A DNA stretch of 64,000 nucleotides, taken from Bacteroidales bacterium. GTDB lineage: Bacteria; Bacteroidota; Bacteroidia; Bacteroidales; UBA932. The notes under the pieces were generated by a model, which ran no database searches, was not told the origin of the DNA, and was given only the letters and a program-made list of their open reading frames with translations. A program made the position numbers and the translations under genes. Below are positions 24,962-34,054 of the stretch, one piece after another. Positions within the stretch are counted from its first letter, which is position 1. The number at the start of each line of letters is the position of its first letter. The stretch spans positions 1 to 64,000 of the forward strand of contig JAGBVR010000008.1 in NCBI GenBank assembly GCA_017630215.1. The letters are read 5' to 3'.

Positions 24962-25270
24962 ATGGTTATGGGAAGAAATGAATGTGGAAGCAATGCGATG
25001 GTGACAGTGCAGATGACAGTAGAGGAATACCTTGAAATGAAGTCGAGGCAGGAAACGAAGGAGGTGACGACGAAACAGAAGAACCTGGTCTATGGCCTCG
25101 AAGGAATAAAGACCCTCTTCGGCTGCAGCACGACCACGGCGTGGAGAATCAAGAACAGCGAATGGATCCGTCCGGCAATCAGTCAGGTAGGTCGCAAGAT
25201 CGTGGTCGATGCAGACCTGGCATTGGAACTGGCGAACGAGAACACACAGCGTGTAACTTACAGGAAATAG
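24962..25270 (+). CDS. Helix-turn-helix DNA-binding protein (DUF3853-like)
   Basis: 102 residues from the ATG at 24962 (24968 is also possible). The C-terminal half (GLEGIKTLFGCSTTTAWRIK...GRKIVVDADLALELA) is the excisionase-like HTH of DUF3853 proteins, which are usual on Bacteroidetes mobile elements. It probably binds element DNA, as an excision factor or as helper of replication. It is followed by the replication-like gene after 4 bp. Confidence 0.75.
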   Translation: MVMGRNECGSNAMVTVQMTVEEYLEMKSRQETKEVTTKQKNLVYGLEGIKTLFGCSTTTAWRIKNSEWIRPAISQVGRKIVVDADLALELANENTQRVTYRK

Positions 25271-25274
25271 GGCA

Positions 25275-25874
25275 ATGGCAAGAATCAGGACAATCAAGCC
25301 GGAGTTCTGGGAAGATGAGAAACTGGCAAAACTTCCGGTACATGCCCGTCTTCTTTTCATCGGCACGTGGAACTTCGCAGACGACAACGGTGCCTTGCTG
25401 GCGAATCCCGTTCTGATGAAATCCCACATATTTCCATACGAAGATATTGGAATCTCCACAATCTCCGAATGGATTGATATGCTTGTGGAAAACGGGATGC
25501 TCATACGGACAACCTATAATGGCAAGGACTACCTTGTAATCCGGAAGTTCCTTATTCATCAGAAGATCAACCGCAAATCGATCCGCATTAACATCCCTCT
25601 GCCGGTGGTACTTAAAGTGATCGACGAATATAACAAGACTCACGGAGTACTCATTGAGCCATCATTGCAGGAAAGGGAACAGGGAATAGGAAAAAGGAAC
25701 GATGGAACAGGAATGGAGGAAGATATGAAAGAGGAATCGGCCCCCGTCGGGAGACCGATTCATCGTCGTCGCACAAGGAAAGGCTGTGCAATATCGGAGG
25801 TCCTGCAGGAAATCGCCGCCAGTGCCTCCGTTCAGCAAGGAGATGAAAAGGAAAACCTTCAGTCCTTCGAATGA
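25275..25874 (+). CDS. Phage-type replisome-organiser-like protein
   Basis: 199 residues. The N-terminal ~110 residues (MARIRTIKPEFWEDEKLAKL, then LLFIGTWNFADDNG, FLIHQKINR) match the winged-helix N-domain widespread at the start of phage replication proteins. The C-terminal part is charged and low in complexity. It probably recognises the origin or recruits the helicase. Its stop overlaps the next ATG (ATGA). The presence of such a protein supports a phage-satellite-like or replicating phase of the element. Confidence 0.75.
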   Translation: MARIRTIKPEFWEDEKLAKLPVHARLLFIGTWNFADDNGALLANPVLMKSHIFPYEDIGISTISEWIDMLVENGMLIRTTYNGKDYLVIRKFLIHQKINRKSIRINIPLPVVLKVIDEYNKTHGVLIEPSLQEREQGIGKRNDGTGMEEDMKEESAPVGRPIHRRRTRKGCAISEVLQEIAASASVQQGDEKENLQSFE

Positions 25875-26257
25875 AAAAAGAGCAGATACTTCAGATTCTT
25901 ATCTCCGAACCACCGTTAGTCACATTGGCTGACGCCGGAAAATGTCTCGCGAAGCTCGTGACGGAAGTCTATATCGTGAGCGGGGTCCATCGTACCTTGA
26001 CCAAAGAAGCATTTGCGGAAGAAATCACATTCGCAACGGATTACCTTCTGAATGCCATCAGATCAGAGCCACGTTACAGACAGCTGCGTTCCTCTGAACT
26101 CCTTTTCTGCATCTCTGAAGGCCTGAAAGGTCGTTTGTGCGACGATCTCGGATACCCCACCACCAAGACCATCCTCCGCTGGATAGAAGCCTATTCTGTC
26201 CATGAAACTCGCATCCTAGCCCTGAACGAATTCTGGCGGATAGGGAAACGACGGTAA
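25871..26257 (+). CDS. Unknown small protein coupled to the replication gene (128 aa)
   Basis: Not recognised. The product is soluble and mostly helical, with a conserved-looking core RYRQLRSSELLFCISEGLKG and GYPTTKTILRWIEAY. The start overlaps the previous stop by 4 nt, so the two are translationally coupled and probably act together, for example as replication accessory or helicase-loader-like factor (inference). Confidence 0.65.
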   Translation: MKKEQILQILISEPPLVTLADAGKCLAKLVTEVYIVSGVHRTLTKEAFAEEITFATDYLLNAIRSEPRYRQLRSSELLFCISEGLKGRLCDDLGYPTTKTILRWIEAYSVHETRILALNEFWRIGKRR

Positions 26258-26272
26258 ACTGATGATTCAGAC

Positions 26273-26566
26273 TCACTCACAGAACTTCTCGACAAATTCC
26301 TTCGCCTCCGGATACTTCTTGTAATACACCCTCATCATCTCCTGAATCGTGTCGGTAATCCCAGGGCTTGCCTTCGGATGACTTTTGATCCTCCAGACGC
26401 TGAGCGCCTTCAACTCAAGATGAAGTTCTCCGGACACCCCAAGGGTCCTTCTTTTCATCTTCTCCTGTTTCTCCTTTGAAACATTCTTTACCGGGATCTC
26501 TCCCTCACTGTTCACCGCCGAATCCTTTCTCTTCAACGATGCTCGAAAATCCTCTAACTGTCCCAT
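26273..26566 (-). CDS. Small RHH-like DNA-binding protein
   Basis: 97 residues; basic N-terminal half, then a short strand and helices (RRTLGVSGELHLELKALSVW ... ITDTIQEMMRVYYKKYP), the layout of ribbon-helix-helix proteins such as CopG/ParB-type or DUF3408 mobilisation proteins. It is divergent from the following defence block, and its upstream side is a ~200-bp TG-rich repeat tract that could be its operator or a partition site. Confidence 0.55.
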   Translation of the reverse strand: MGQLEDFRASLKRKDSAVNSEGEIPVKNVSKEKQEKMKRRTLGVSGELHLELKALSVWRIKSHPKASPGITDTIQEMMRVYYKKYPEAKEFVEKFCE

Positions 26567-26770
26567 GTGTAAATGTGTTTTTGTGTTAATATGTAAATAT
26601 ACGAATGCACTGATGTGCGTGTGTGTCTATGTGTTAATGTATTTGTGTTCGTGTGTCTTAATGTATCTGTGTGCGTATGTGTTAATGTGCGTGACTATGC
26701 ATGTGCTGATGTGTGAATACGTCAATCTGTCAATGTTCTATTGTGTTTGTGCGCCAGTATATTAGTGTGT
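26567..26770. repeat. TG-rich degenerate repeat tract
   Basis: Low-complexity DNA repeating TGTG/ATGT, with the decamer GTGTTAATGT at 26631-26640 and 26679-26688 and near copies at 26583 and 26653. It begins directly at the start codon side of the RHH-like gene. ORFs through it only encode Val/Cys/Tyr runs. Confidence 0.7.
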
Positions 26771-27042
26771 TCAACAAAGTTATCCAAGGCACTTCCTCCC
26801 TCCAAATTTTACCGCTTTTTCGGCCGAAAGCGCTCCGGAATCACGTCATTTTTCAAGAGTTCAAAACAGATTTTCCAGCCGCGGTTTCATCTGAGCGTTA
26901 GTCCAGATTGCAAGATGTGTGTACGTGTCACGAACACGGGCCAGTTTGTTGTGCTTGTTCTGTAATCTGGCACATCTGTAGAATATATTTGTCAATGATA
27001 AAAAAGACATTGTCTTATGATATAATATTCGAAGCCAATCAT
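26771..27042. other. Non-coding control region with a 12-bp palindrome
   Basis: No supported gene. TTTCGGCCGAAA is a perfect palindrome at 26818-26829 within GCTTTTTCGGCCGAAAGC. With the TG-rich tract it forms ~485 bp of non-coding DNA; an origin, oriT or partition function is possible but nothing specific was recognised. Confidence 0.35.
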
Positions 27043-27050
27043 TATATTTG
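27043..27050 (+). promoter_or_regulatory. -7 box of the defence-like operon
   Basis: TATATTTG matches TAnnTTTG. It ends 28 bp before ATG 27079 but only 1 bp before ATG 27052, favouring 27079 as start of the regulator. Confidence 0.6.
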
Positions 27051-27078
27051 CATGAGATACCAATTAAATGTTAAATCC

Positions 27079-27279
27079 ATGCAAGATTTAAATAGATTGA
27101 AAGTTGTTCTGGTAGAGCAGAAGAAAACTGGCAAATGGCTGGCAGCACAATTGGATAAAGACCCATCAACAGTCTCTAAATGGTGTTCTAATAAGATACA
27201 GCCCTCTTTAGAGATGTTGATTAAGATAGCAGAAGTATTAAATGTGGATGCTAGAGAATTAATAGTCACAACAAAATAG
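27079..27279 (+). CDS. Small XRE-family HTH regulator
   Basis: 66 residues, a stand-alone helix-turn-helix: NRLKVVLVEQKKTGKWLAAQ, then KDPSTVSKWCSNKIQPSLEM and LNVDARELIV. This short regulator type commonly precedes restriction-modification operons in Bacteroidota. The ATG at 27079 is chosen because a -7 box ends at 27050. One base separates its stop from the helicase ATG, so it heads the operon and likely represses it. Confidence 0.85.
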   Translation: MQDLNRLKVVLVEQKKTGKWLAAQLDKDPSTVSKWCSNKIQPSLEMLIKIAEVLNVDARELIVTTK

Positions 27280-27280
27280 T

Positions 27281-30200
27281 ATGGGGACTAATTTTTTTAC
27301 AAATGAAAAAGAAAACACTCTTTTAGAAAAAATTGAAGGGGTGTTCAAATATAAGAAAGTGCATTTCTTTGATGCATTGGTAGGCTATTTTAGGGCGTCT
27401 GGCTATTTTCGGATTCGAAAATTTATTCAGGATACTCCTAAGATTCGCTTCTTGGTGGGTATTAATGTCGATAAACTCACATATCAGGCAAATCAGCAAG
27501 GTCTTTTATTTAACCCTAATGCAGAACAGTCTCAGGAAGAGTTTTTCAATGAAGTGAAAAAAAATATTCAGGAGGCTAAATATGATAAGGAGGTGGAAGA
27601 CGGAATGTATCAATTCATTGAAGATATTGTGTCTGGTAAGATATCAATGAGGATACATCCAAAACAGAATATTCATGCTAAAATATACATATTCAGAGAG
27701 GAAGAGTATCATCCTCATGGTTATGGTTCTGTGATAACTGGCTCAAGTAATTTGACTGAGGCTGGTCTTGAAAAGAACTTTGAATTCAATGTTGAACTTA
27801 GGTATGATGATGATATCAAATATGCAACAGAAACCTTCGAGAGATTATGGGAAGAATCAGTGGAGATTGATTTATCTCATGTCGAGAAACTGAAGAAAGA
27901 TTCTTATTTGAGTACAGATTTTACGCCATATGAGATTTATTTAAAGTTTCTGTTAGAGTATTTCGGCAAGAGTATAGACTTTGATCCGAACTCTGTGTCG
28001 GATTTGCCTAAAGGTTATATGAAGTTGTCATATCAGGTTGATGCTGTAAATGACGGTTATGCAAAAATGATGAAGCATAATGGTTTTTTTCTGTCTGATG
28101 TAGTAGGACTTGGAAAGACCATTGTGTCTGCTTTAATTGCAAAGAAATTTTTCTTTTCGAATGGTTTTCCTACTCATAGATCTCATACATTAGTTATTGT
28201 TCCACCGGCTATGAAAACTAGTTGGGAGGACACGTTGGATGAGTTTAAATTGGATAATGTAACAATTATCACTAATGGAAGCCTTCACAAAATAAAGAAT
28301 CCGGAGCGGTATGATTTGATAATAGTTGATGAGGCCCATAAATTCAGAAGCGATACAGCTTCTATGTACAATGAACTTCAGAAACTGTGTAAAACCAAGG
28401 CGGTTCATAATGATGGAAGTGTGCATGATAAAAAGGTAATTCTTGTGTCAGCAACACCGTTGAATAATCGTCCGGAAGATATAGCAAATCTTGTCTATTT
28501 GTTTCAGGATTCAAAGGAAAGTACCCTGGAAGAGGGAAACTTGCAGAGATTCTTCCGAGAACATATCGACAGGTATCGTAAATTGAAGAAAGAACAAGAT
28601 ATGGAAATTGTCTCGAAAGAGATAAAGTCCATTTATGAAAAGATTCGTATTAAGGTTGTCGAGCCTCTTACAGTAAGAAGAACTCGTACAGATCTGAAAG
28701 AGAATGAGGCTTATAAAAAGGATCTTGATAATCAGGGAGTAACATTTCCAGATGTAAAGCCGCCACATAAAATATACTATCAGTTAGATCCTAATCTGGA
28801 GCACTTGTATGATAAGACTATACAGTATTTGAGTGATAGTGCTGAAGGACTGAAATATTACAGATATCAGGCTATAAAGTATTTGAAGGAAGAGAAGAAA
28901 AGTAAATATAAGAAGGCCGATATGATATCTATTCAATTGGCTGGCATTATGAAGACTCTTCTTGTCAAGAGAATAGATAGTAGCTTTTATGCGTTTAAGC
29001 AGTCTCTGATTCGTTATTACAATGCAAATAGAGTTATGCTGGAGATGTTTAAGAATGGTACAATATACATTGCTCCCAATCTTAAAGTAAATGAATATAT
29101 GATCGAGGATCGTGAAGATGAGCTTATAAAATTGATAGAGGATGCTCGCTATTCTGATCCAACCATTGAGATATGTACTCCGGATGACTTTGTCGAAGGT
29201 TTCGCTGATGGTATTTTGCATGACGACAAGATATTGAGCGATTTGGTTGCAATGTGGGAAGAGATAGATTATGATCCTAAGTTGGAGGTATTCATAAAAA
29301 GAATGGGCAGTGAACTATTCGATAAGTCTATCAACAATGAAGGAAAGTTGTTGGTGTTTTCAGAAAGTAAAGAGACTACCCAATATCTGATGACTTCTTT
29401 GAAAGAGCGTGGATACTCAAGGATACTGATGGTAACAAGTGATAACCGCAACGATGTCATGTCGGTGTTAAAGGAAAACTTTGATGCAAAATATTCAGGT
29501 CCAAGGAAAAACGATTATGACATAGTTATCTCTACAGAAGTATTGGCCGAGGGTGTTAATCTGCATCGTGCAAATGTTATAGTGAATTATGATACACCTT
29601 GGAACTCGACAAGATTGATGCAACGAATCGGGCGTGTCAATAGAATCGGTAGTGTAGCGAAGGAAGTCCATGTTTTCAATTTCTTCCCGACTTCGAAGGT
29701 TAATGATGATATTGAGTTGGAGAAGAAGGCGAAAATGAAACTTTTTGCTTTCCATGCTGCCCTTGGTGAAGATAGTCAGATATACTCGGCAGATGAGAAT
29801 CCGGAGACCTTTGGCCTTTTTGATAAGGATATTGATGAGGACAGGGATGAAAAGTTAAGATACTTGATGTGGCTCAGGAAACTCAAACATGATAACCCAG
29901 AATTGATAAAAAGAATATCTAAACTTCCAATGCGTGCAAGGGTCGGAAGAAAGAGTAAGTTGTTTAAAAATGGCACGATTACCTTTATTCGAAATAAGAG
30001 GCGGGACGCCTTTACATTTGTGCGAGAGGATGGAAGTTCAGAAGAGTTGACTTTTATTGAGGCGGTCAAAGTGTTTGAGGCCAGGATGGACGAGAGGTCG
30101 TTGCCTTTGCACGAAAAACACCATAATCAGGTGTCTTTGGCTTTGTCGATTTTTACTGATATGGAGGAGCAATCAAAGATTCTCCATAGAAAAGCGAATA

Positions 30201-30532
30201 CGGCTCAGGGACCAAACGAGAAAAAGGCGATAGCATACTTGGATGGATTTATGTCAATATCAAATATCTCTGAATATGAGGAAGATATGATAGTTAAGGC
30301 GAAAAGAGCAATTTCCTCTGGAAAGTTCCAACAGTTACAAAGAGATATTAATAAGTTGAAAACGTCAACGAAAAAGACGCCGCTACGGCCAGTTATTCTC
30401 TTAGAAAAACTGATGGAAATATTGACACAATATCCGTTGGAACATGTAACATTCAATGAAAGAGAAGTAATAGTGCCGGTAAAGAAAAAGGACTGCCCAG
30501 AAATAATAATATCAGAAAGTTTTATTTGCTAA
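27281..30532 (+). CDS. PLD-nuclease / SNF2-type helicase fusion (defence-like)
   Basis: 1083 residues. N-terminal phospholipase D-like nuclease domain (about 1-200) with a single HxK site, IHAKIYIF (His ~132) and the block GSSNLTEAGL. Then an SF2/SNF2 helicase: Walker A VVGLGKT (~274), DEAH box IVDEAHKF (~350), motif III LVSATPLNN, motifs V-VI STEVLAEGVNL and LMQRIGRVNRIG (~780). The C-terminal ~200 residues are not recognised. Such proteins translocate on DNA and cleave it in restriction-like systems. It is followed after 10 bp by a DNA methylase gene, so this is probably the motor/nuclease subunit of an R-M-like complex. Confidence 0.85.
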   Translation: MGTNFFTNEKENTLLEKIEGVFKYKKVHFFDALVGYFRASGYFRIRKFIQDTPKIRFLVGINVDKLTYQANQQGLLFNPNAEQSQEEFFNEVKKNIQEAKYDKEVEDGMYQFIEDIVSGKISMRIHPKQNIHAKIYIFREEEYHPHGYGSVITGSSNLTEAGLEKNFEFNVELRYDDDIKYATETFERLWEESVEIDLSHVEKLKKDSYLSTDFTPYEIYLKFLLEYFGKSIDFDPNSVSDLPKGYMKLSYQVDAVNDGYAKMMKHNGFFLSDVVGLGKTIVSALIAKKFFFSNGFPTHRSHTLVIVPPAMKTSWEDTLDEFKLDNVTIITNGSLHKIKNPERYDLIIVDEAHKFRSDTASMYNELQKLCKTKAVHNDGSVHDKKVILVSATPLNNRPEDIANLVYLFQDSKESTLEEGNLQRFFREHIDRYRKLKKEQDMEIVSKEIKSIYEKIRIKVVEPLTVRRTRTDLKENEAYKKDLDNQGVTFPDVKPPHKIYYQLDPNLEHLYDKTIQYLSDSAEGLKYYRYQAIKYLKEEKKSKYKKADMISIQLAGIMKTLLVKRIDSSFYAFKQSLIRYYNANRVMLEMFKNGTIYIAPNLKVNEYMIEDREDELIKLIEDARYSDPTIEICTPDDFVEGFADGILHDDKILSDLVAMWEEIDYDPKLEVFIKRMGSELFDKSINNEGKLLVFSESKETTQYLMTSLKERGYSRILMVTSDNRNDVMSVLKENFDAKYSGPRKNDYDIVISTEVLAEGVNLHRANVIVNYDTPWNSTRLMQRIGRVNRIGSVAKEVHVFNFFPTSKVNDDIELEKKAKMKLFAFHAALGEDSQIYSADENPETFGLFDKDIDEDRDEKLRYLMWLRKLKHDNPELIKRISKLPMRARVGRKSKLFKNGTITFIRNKRRDAFTFVREDGSSEELTFIEAVKVFEARMDERSLPLHEKHHNQVSLALSIFTDMEEQSKILHRKANTAQGPNEKKAIAYLDGFMSISNISEYEEDMIVKAKRAISSGKFQQLQRDINKLKTSTKKTPLRPVILLEKLMEILTQYPLEHVTFNEREVIVPVKKKDCPEIIISESFIC

Positions 30533-30542
30533 AAACTGAATT

Positions 30543-33500
30543 ATGAATTTGCAAGAATTGAAGAAGAAACTATCCTTGCCTTTTGATCTAAATACTTGGA
30601 AGGGGATACTATCGGAATTGTTTTCAAATGTTGTATACTATACTAGTGAAGCCTCTGTAGACGCTAACCTGATTAAACGGGGTGGACAAATTGGTGAAAT
30701 TAAACTGGATGATGGTCACTCATTAGCGGTATTCGACTTTGAAGTAGCTGATAAGATAGATATTTCTCGTAATAGAAAGGGCTTGCGTGATATTGCTGCC
30801 AGATATGTGGATCAGGAGCGTAATCATGGTGCATGGGTCTTTTATCATTCACATTCAAAAAGTGATTATCGTTTGACTTATGTTTCAAAGCAAACATATT
30901 TCTCAAATGATGGGGAGTTAATTGTTAATGAAACTGCTCCAAAGCGCTACACGTTTTTGCTTGGACCTAATGAACCTTGTACAACAGCGGCATATAGACT
31001 GAATGAGTTGCAAGAGTATAAGGATGGTAGCCTTGAATTGAATCATATAACTGCTGCTTTCTCAGTTGAAAGACTCAACAAAGAATTCTTTAAAGAGTAT
31101 AAGCAGCAATATGGTATCTTTCTTTCAGAATTGGGCGAGGATAAAAAAGAGAATAGAGATTATGTGAAGAAGTTACTGGGGCGTCTTGTTTTTATTCAGT
31201 TCTTGCAAAAGAAAGGTTGGATGGGAGTACCAATAACTTCACAGGGATGGAAAGATGGTGATAAGAATTATTTTCTCAATCTTGTAGAGCGTTATCAGGG
31301 GAATGATCGCTTGTTAAGTGATGTGTTGGAATACCTTTTCTTTGACACGTTAAACCGAAGACGTGAAAACGATCTTGCAGATGAAAGATTAGGATCAGGT
31401 ATAAAGATACCATATCTTAATGGTGGTTTATTTGATAAAGATAGTGTCGATAAATTGGATGTTGACTTCCCTTATGTGTTATTCAAGGGGTTGGCAGACT
31501 TTTTTTCAAAATATAACTTCACCATAGATGAAAATGATCCAGATGATAGTGAAGTTGGTATTGATCCAGAAATGTTAGGACATATTTTTGAAAATCTTTT
31601 GGAGGATAATAAGGATAAAGGTGCCTTTTATACACCAAAGGAAATCGTTCAATATATGTGTGAAAATAGCATTGGGCAGTATTTGAAGACTCATTTGGGA
31701 GATTCATTTGAACCTAGTATTTATAAACTCTTGAGAGCCAAATTTGTTGATGAAATAGTTAAAGACAATGCAAAACAAATATATGAATTATTGTGCAAGG
31801 TAAGAGTATGTGACCCTGCCATTGGTTCTGGAGCGTTCCCGATGGGAATATTAAATGTTCTGTTTCAAACAAGGCAATTGCTGTATCCATATGCTAAATA
31901 TAAAGAGAGTTTTTCATTGGCTGGGATAAAACGCGATATCATCCAAAATAACATATTCGGAGTTGATATTGAACAGGGAGCAGTAGATATAGCACGATTG
32001 AGATTTTGGCTTGCACTAGTTGTTGACGAAGAGGTGCCGCAGCCATTGCCAAATCTGGACTATAAGATTATGTGTGGTAATTCGCAGTTGTGCCGCTATG
32101 CTTTAAAAACCCCAATATCTGAAGTTTTTAAGGAATATAATAAGGTTGGTCGTGCAGAGGCTCGGAGGAGAAAGACGGAGTGGGAAGATTTTACATTGGA
32201 GTCATATAAGCAACTAGTAACAGATTATTTGGAAGCTCATGACAATAAATCTGCTTTACGAGAGAAAATAGATGAGATTAAGAGGTGTTTTAAAGTGACA
32301 TTGGCTAATGGAGATATTTTTGAGTTGCAGAAAGCTGAAGCAGAAGTCGAGGATTATGAATTTGTTACAATATTTGGCCATAGTCGAAAAGACGACGATC
32401 CTACAGGGTATGAAAAGGCTAAGCAGAACTTGCAGAAGCAGAGAGAAAAGGTATCTGAGATATTGAATAATCAATTCTATAAAGATTCCTTTGAGTGGCG
32501 TTTTGAGTATCCCCAGTTGTTGGATAGCAAGGGTGATTTTATCGGTTTTGATATCATTATTGCAAATCCTCCTTATCTGAAAGAAGGAAGAATATCCAAA
32601 ACTTTTTTTGAACCATATAAGTCTTCTCCATATTATAAGGGGAAGATGGATATATGGTATCTGTTTGCTTGTAATGGTTTAGATTTACTTAATAAAGATG
32701 GCATACTATGTTTTATTGCCACAAACAACTGGGTGACGAGTTTTGGTGCTAGCAAGTTGAGGGATAAAGTGATGAAGGAGACTCGTATCTGTAATCTTGT
32801 GGACTTTGGTGCAGTTATGATGTTTGAGAGTGCTAGTATTCAGACGATGATAATGATGTTCCAAAAAGATAGCATTTCTGATGACTATAGTTTTGATTAT
32901 CGTCGTTTGAATATGTTTAAGGCTACGGAAAAAGAAGCTATTGCTGCCCTATATAATTATGAGAATCTTTTGGGACTTGAGACATTTAGACCAATAGTAA
33001 GACGTAGTAGTTATGAAGGTAAAAATTTCACATTTAGTCGTAATGGTGCAGTATTAGATGCCATTGCGCAAAATCCTTCTGTGATATATCTTAGAGCTGA
33101 CGAGGTCGCTCAAGGAATAGTGTTTCCTCAAGATTTCTTAAATGCCAAAAATCAGCGTTTATTAGGAGATGGTTATATTGCAGGTGAGGGGGTTTTTGTG
33201 TTGACTAATGGTGACCTAGTGAGACTTGAATTGGACTCAACTGAGATGGAAATAATGCGCCCTTATTATACTACCGAGCAGATATCTAGATATTATTCGA
33301 ATAAGCAGAATGACTTATGGGTAATCTATACAGGGTCAGATTTTAAGAGTCCTGAACGGATGAGAGATTACCCGAGACTAAAAAAACATATAGATAGATT
33401 CTTGTCTATTTTGACTTCAGATAATAGACCATATGGACTACATCGTGCTCGCGAAGAGAGATTCTTTTCAAGACCGAAAGTCGTTGCACTACGAAAGAGT

Positions 33501-34052
33501 GTGGAACGTCCTGCTTTTGCTTATTGTGATTTTGATTGCTATTTGTCACAGACTTTTAATATGATTCAAACCTCTAGGGTTGATATGAGATATTTGACAG
33601 GCTTACTTAATTCAAAACTGGCAGCCTATTGGTTTAAATCTAAAGGAAAAATGCAAGGTGCAAATTATCAGTTAGACAAAGAACCTTTACAACAGTTTCC
33701 GATTGCCGTACCATCCAATGATACCCAAGATATAATAGCAAAATTGGTGGATATGATTATTTTGCTTAATACAACGGATAGGCGTGCCAGCGAACTTGTC
33801 CAGAACTCTTATATTTCATCTGAGATAGAACGACTCATAGATGGTTGCATATACGAGATATATCTTCCTGAAGAAATGGCAGGATTATCCATAACTACCA
33901 TATTGCGCAATTACATAAAGCCCAAAGATACTATTTGTATTAATGACATTTGGGAGTTGTATATGAAGATTGATTCAACTGGAATTATTGAATCATTAAA
34001 TTCATTATCACTTTCAGATTCAGAAGCATTAAGAACTATAATCTTGTCTTAG
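30543..34052 (+). CDS. Eco57I-like adenine DNA methyltransferase with extra N-terminal domain
   Basis: 1169 residues. SAM motif I is CDPAIGSGAF (~423) and catalytic motif IV is ANPPYLKEG (~675), the N6-adenine amino-MTase pattern with a ~250-residue insertion between them. The C-terminal part resembles a target-recognition domain (RYLTGLLNSKLAAYWFK). The N-terminal ~200 residues contain IGEIKLDDG...VFDFEV, possibly a degenerate PD-(D/E)XK nuclease, as in type IIG/ISP enzymes. It is expected to mark host DNA and provide target specificity to the helicase encoded upstream. Confidence 0.85.
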   Translation: MNLQELKKKLSLPFDLNTWKGILSELFSNVVYYTSEASVDANLIKRGGQIGEIKLDDGHSLAVFDFEVADKIDISRNRKGLRDIAARYVDQERNHGAWVFYHSHSKSDYRLTYVSKQTYFSNDGELIVNETAPKRYTFLLGPNEPCTTAAYRLNELQEYKDGSLELNHITAAFSVERLNKEFFKEYKQQYGIFLSELGEDKKENRDYVKKLLGRLVFIQFLQKKGWMGVPITSQGWKDGDKNYFLNLVERYQGNDRLLSDVLEYLFFDTLNRRRENDLADERLGSGIKIPYLNGGLFDKDSVDKLDVDFPYVLFKGLADFFSKYNFTIDENDPDDSEVGIDPEMLGHIFENLLEDNKDKGAFYTPKEIVQYMCENSIGQYLKTHLGDSFEPSIYKLLRAKFVDEIVKDNAKQIYELLCKVRVCDPAIGSGAFPMGILNVLFQTRQLLYPYAKYKESFSLAGIKRDIIQNNIFGVDIEQGAVDIARLRFWLALVVDEEVPQPLPNLDYKIMCGNSQLCRYALKTPISEVFKEYNKVGRAEARRRKTEWEDFTLESYKQLVTDYLEAHDNKSALREKIDEIKRCFKVTLANGDIFELQKAEAEVEDYEFVTIFGHSRKDDDPTGYEKAKQNLQKQREKVSEILNNQFYKDSFEWRFEYPQLLDSKGDFIGFDIIIANPPYLKEGRISKTFFEPYKSSPYYKGKMDIWYLFACNGLDLLNKDGILCFIATNNWVTSFGASKLRDKVMKETRICNLVDFGAVMMFESASIQTMIMMFQKDSISDDYSFDYRRLNMFKATEKEAIAALYNYENLLGLETFRPIVRRSSYEGKNFTFSRNGAVLDAIAQNPSVIYLRADEVAQGIVFPQDFLNAKNQRLLGDGYIAGEGVFVLTNGDLVRLELDSTEMEIMRPYYTTEQISRYYSNKQNDLWVIYTGSDFKSPERMRDYPRLKKHIDRFLSILTSDNRPYGLHRAREERFFSRPKVVALRKSVERPAFAYCDFDCYLSQTFNMIQTSRVDMRYLTGLLNSKLAAYWFKSKGKMQGANYQLDKEPLQQFPIAVPSNDTQDIIAKLVDMIILLNTTDRRASELVQNSYISSEIERLIDGCIYEIYLPEEMAGLSITTILRNYIKPKDTICINDIWELYMKIDSTGIIESLNSLSLSDSEALRTIILS

Positions 34053-34054
34053 CT

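Noticed and set aside
24709-24993. 94-residue minus-strand frame with repeated DLGQ
   Set aside because: The DLGQ repeats are only the iteron-like 12-mers read in one frame; no domain or ribosome site, and it overlaps the start of the HTH gene.
26565-26765. 66-residue plus-strand frame of Val/Cys/Tyr/Leu
   Set aside because: It is a translation of the TG-rich repeat tract and has no protein-like composition.
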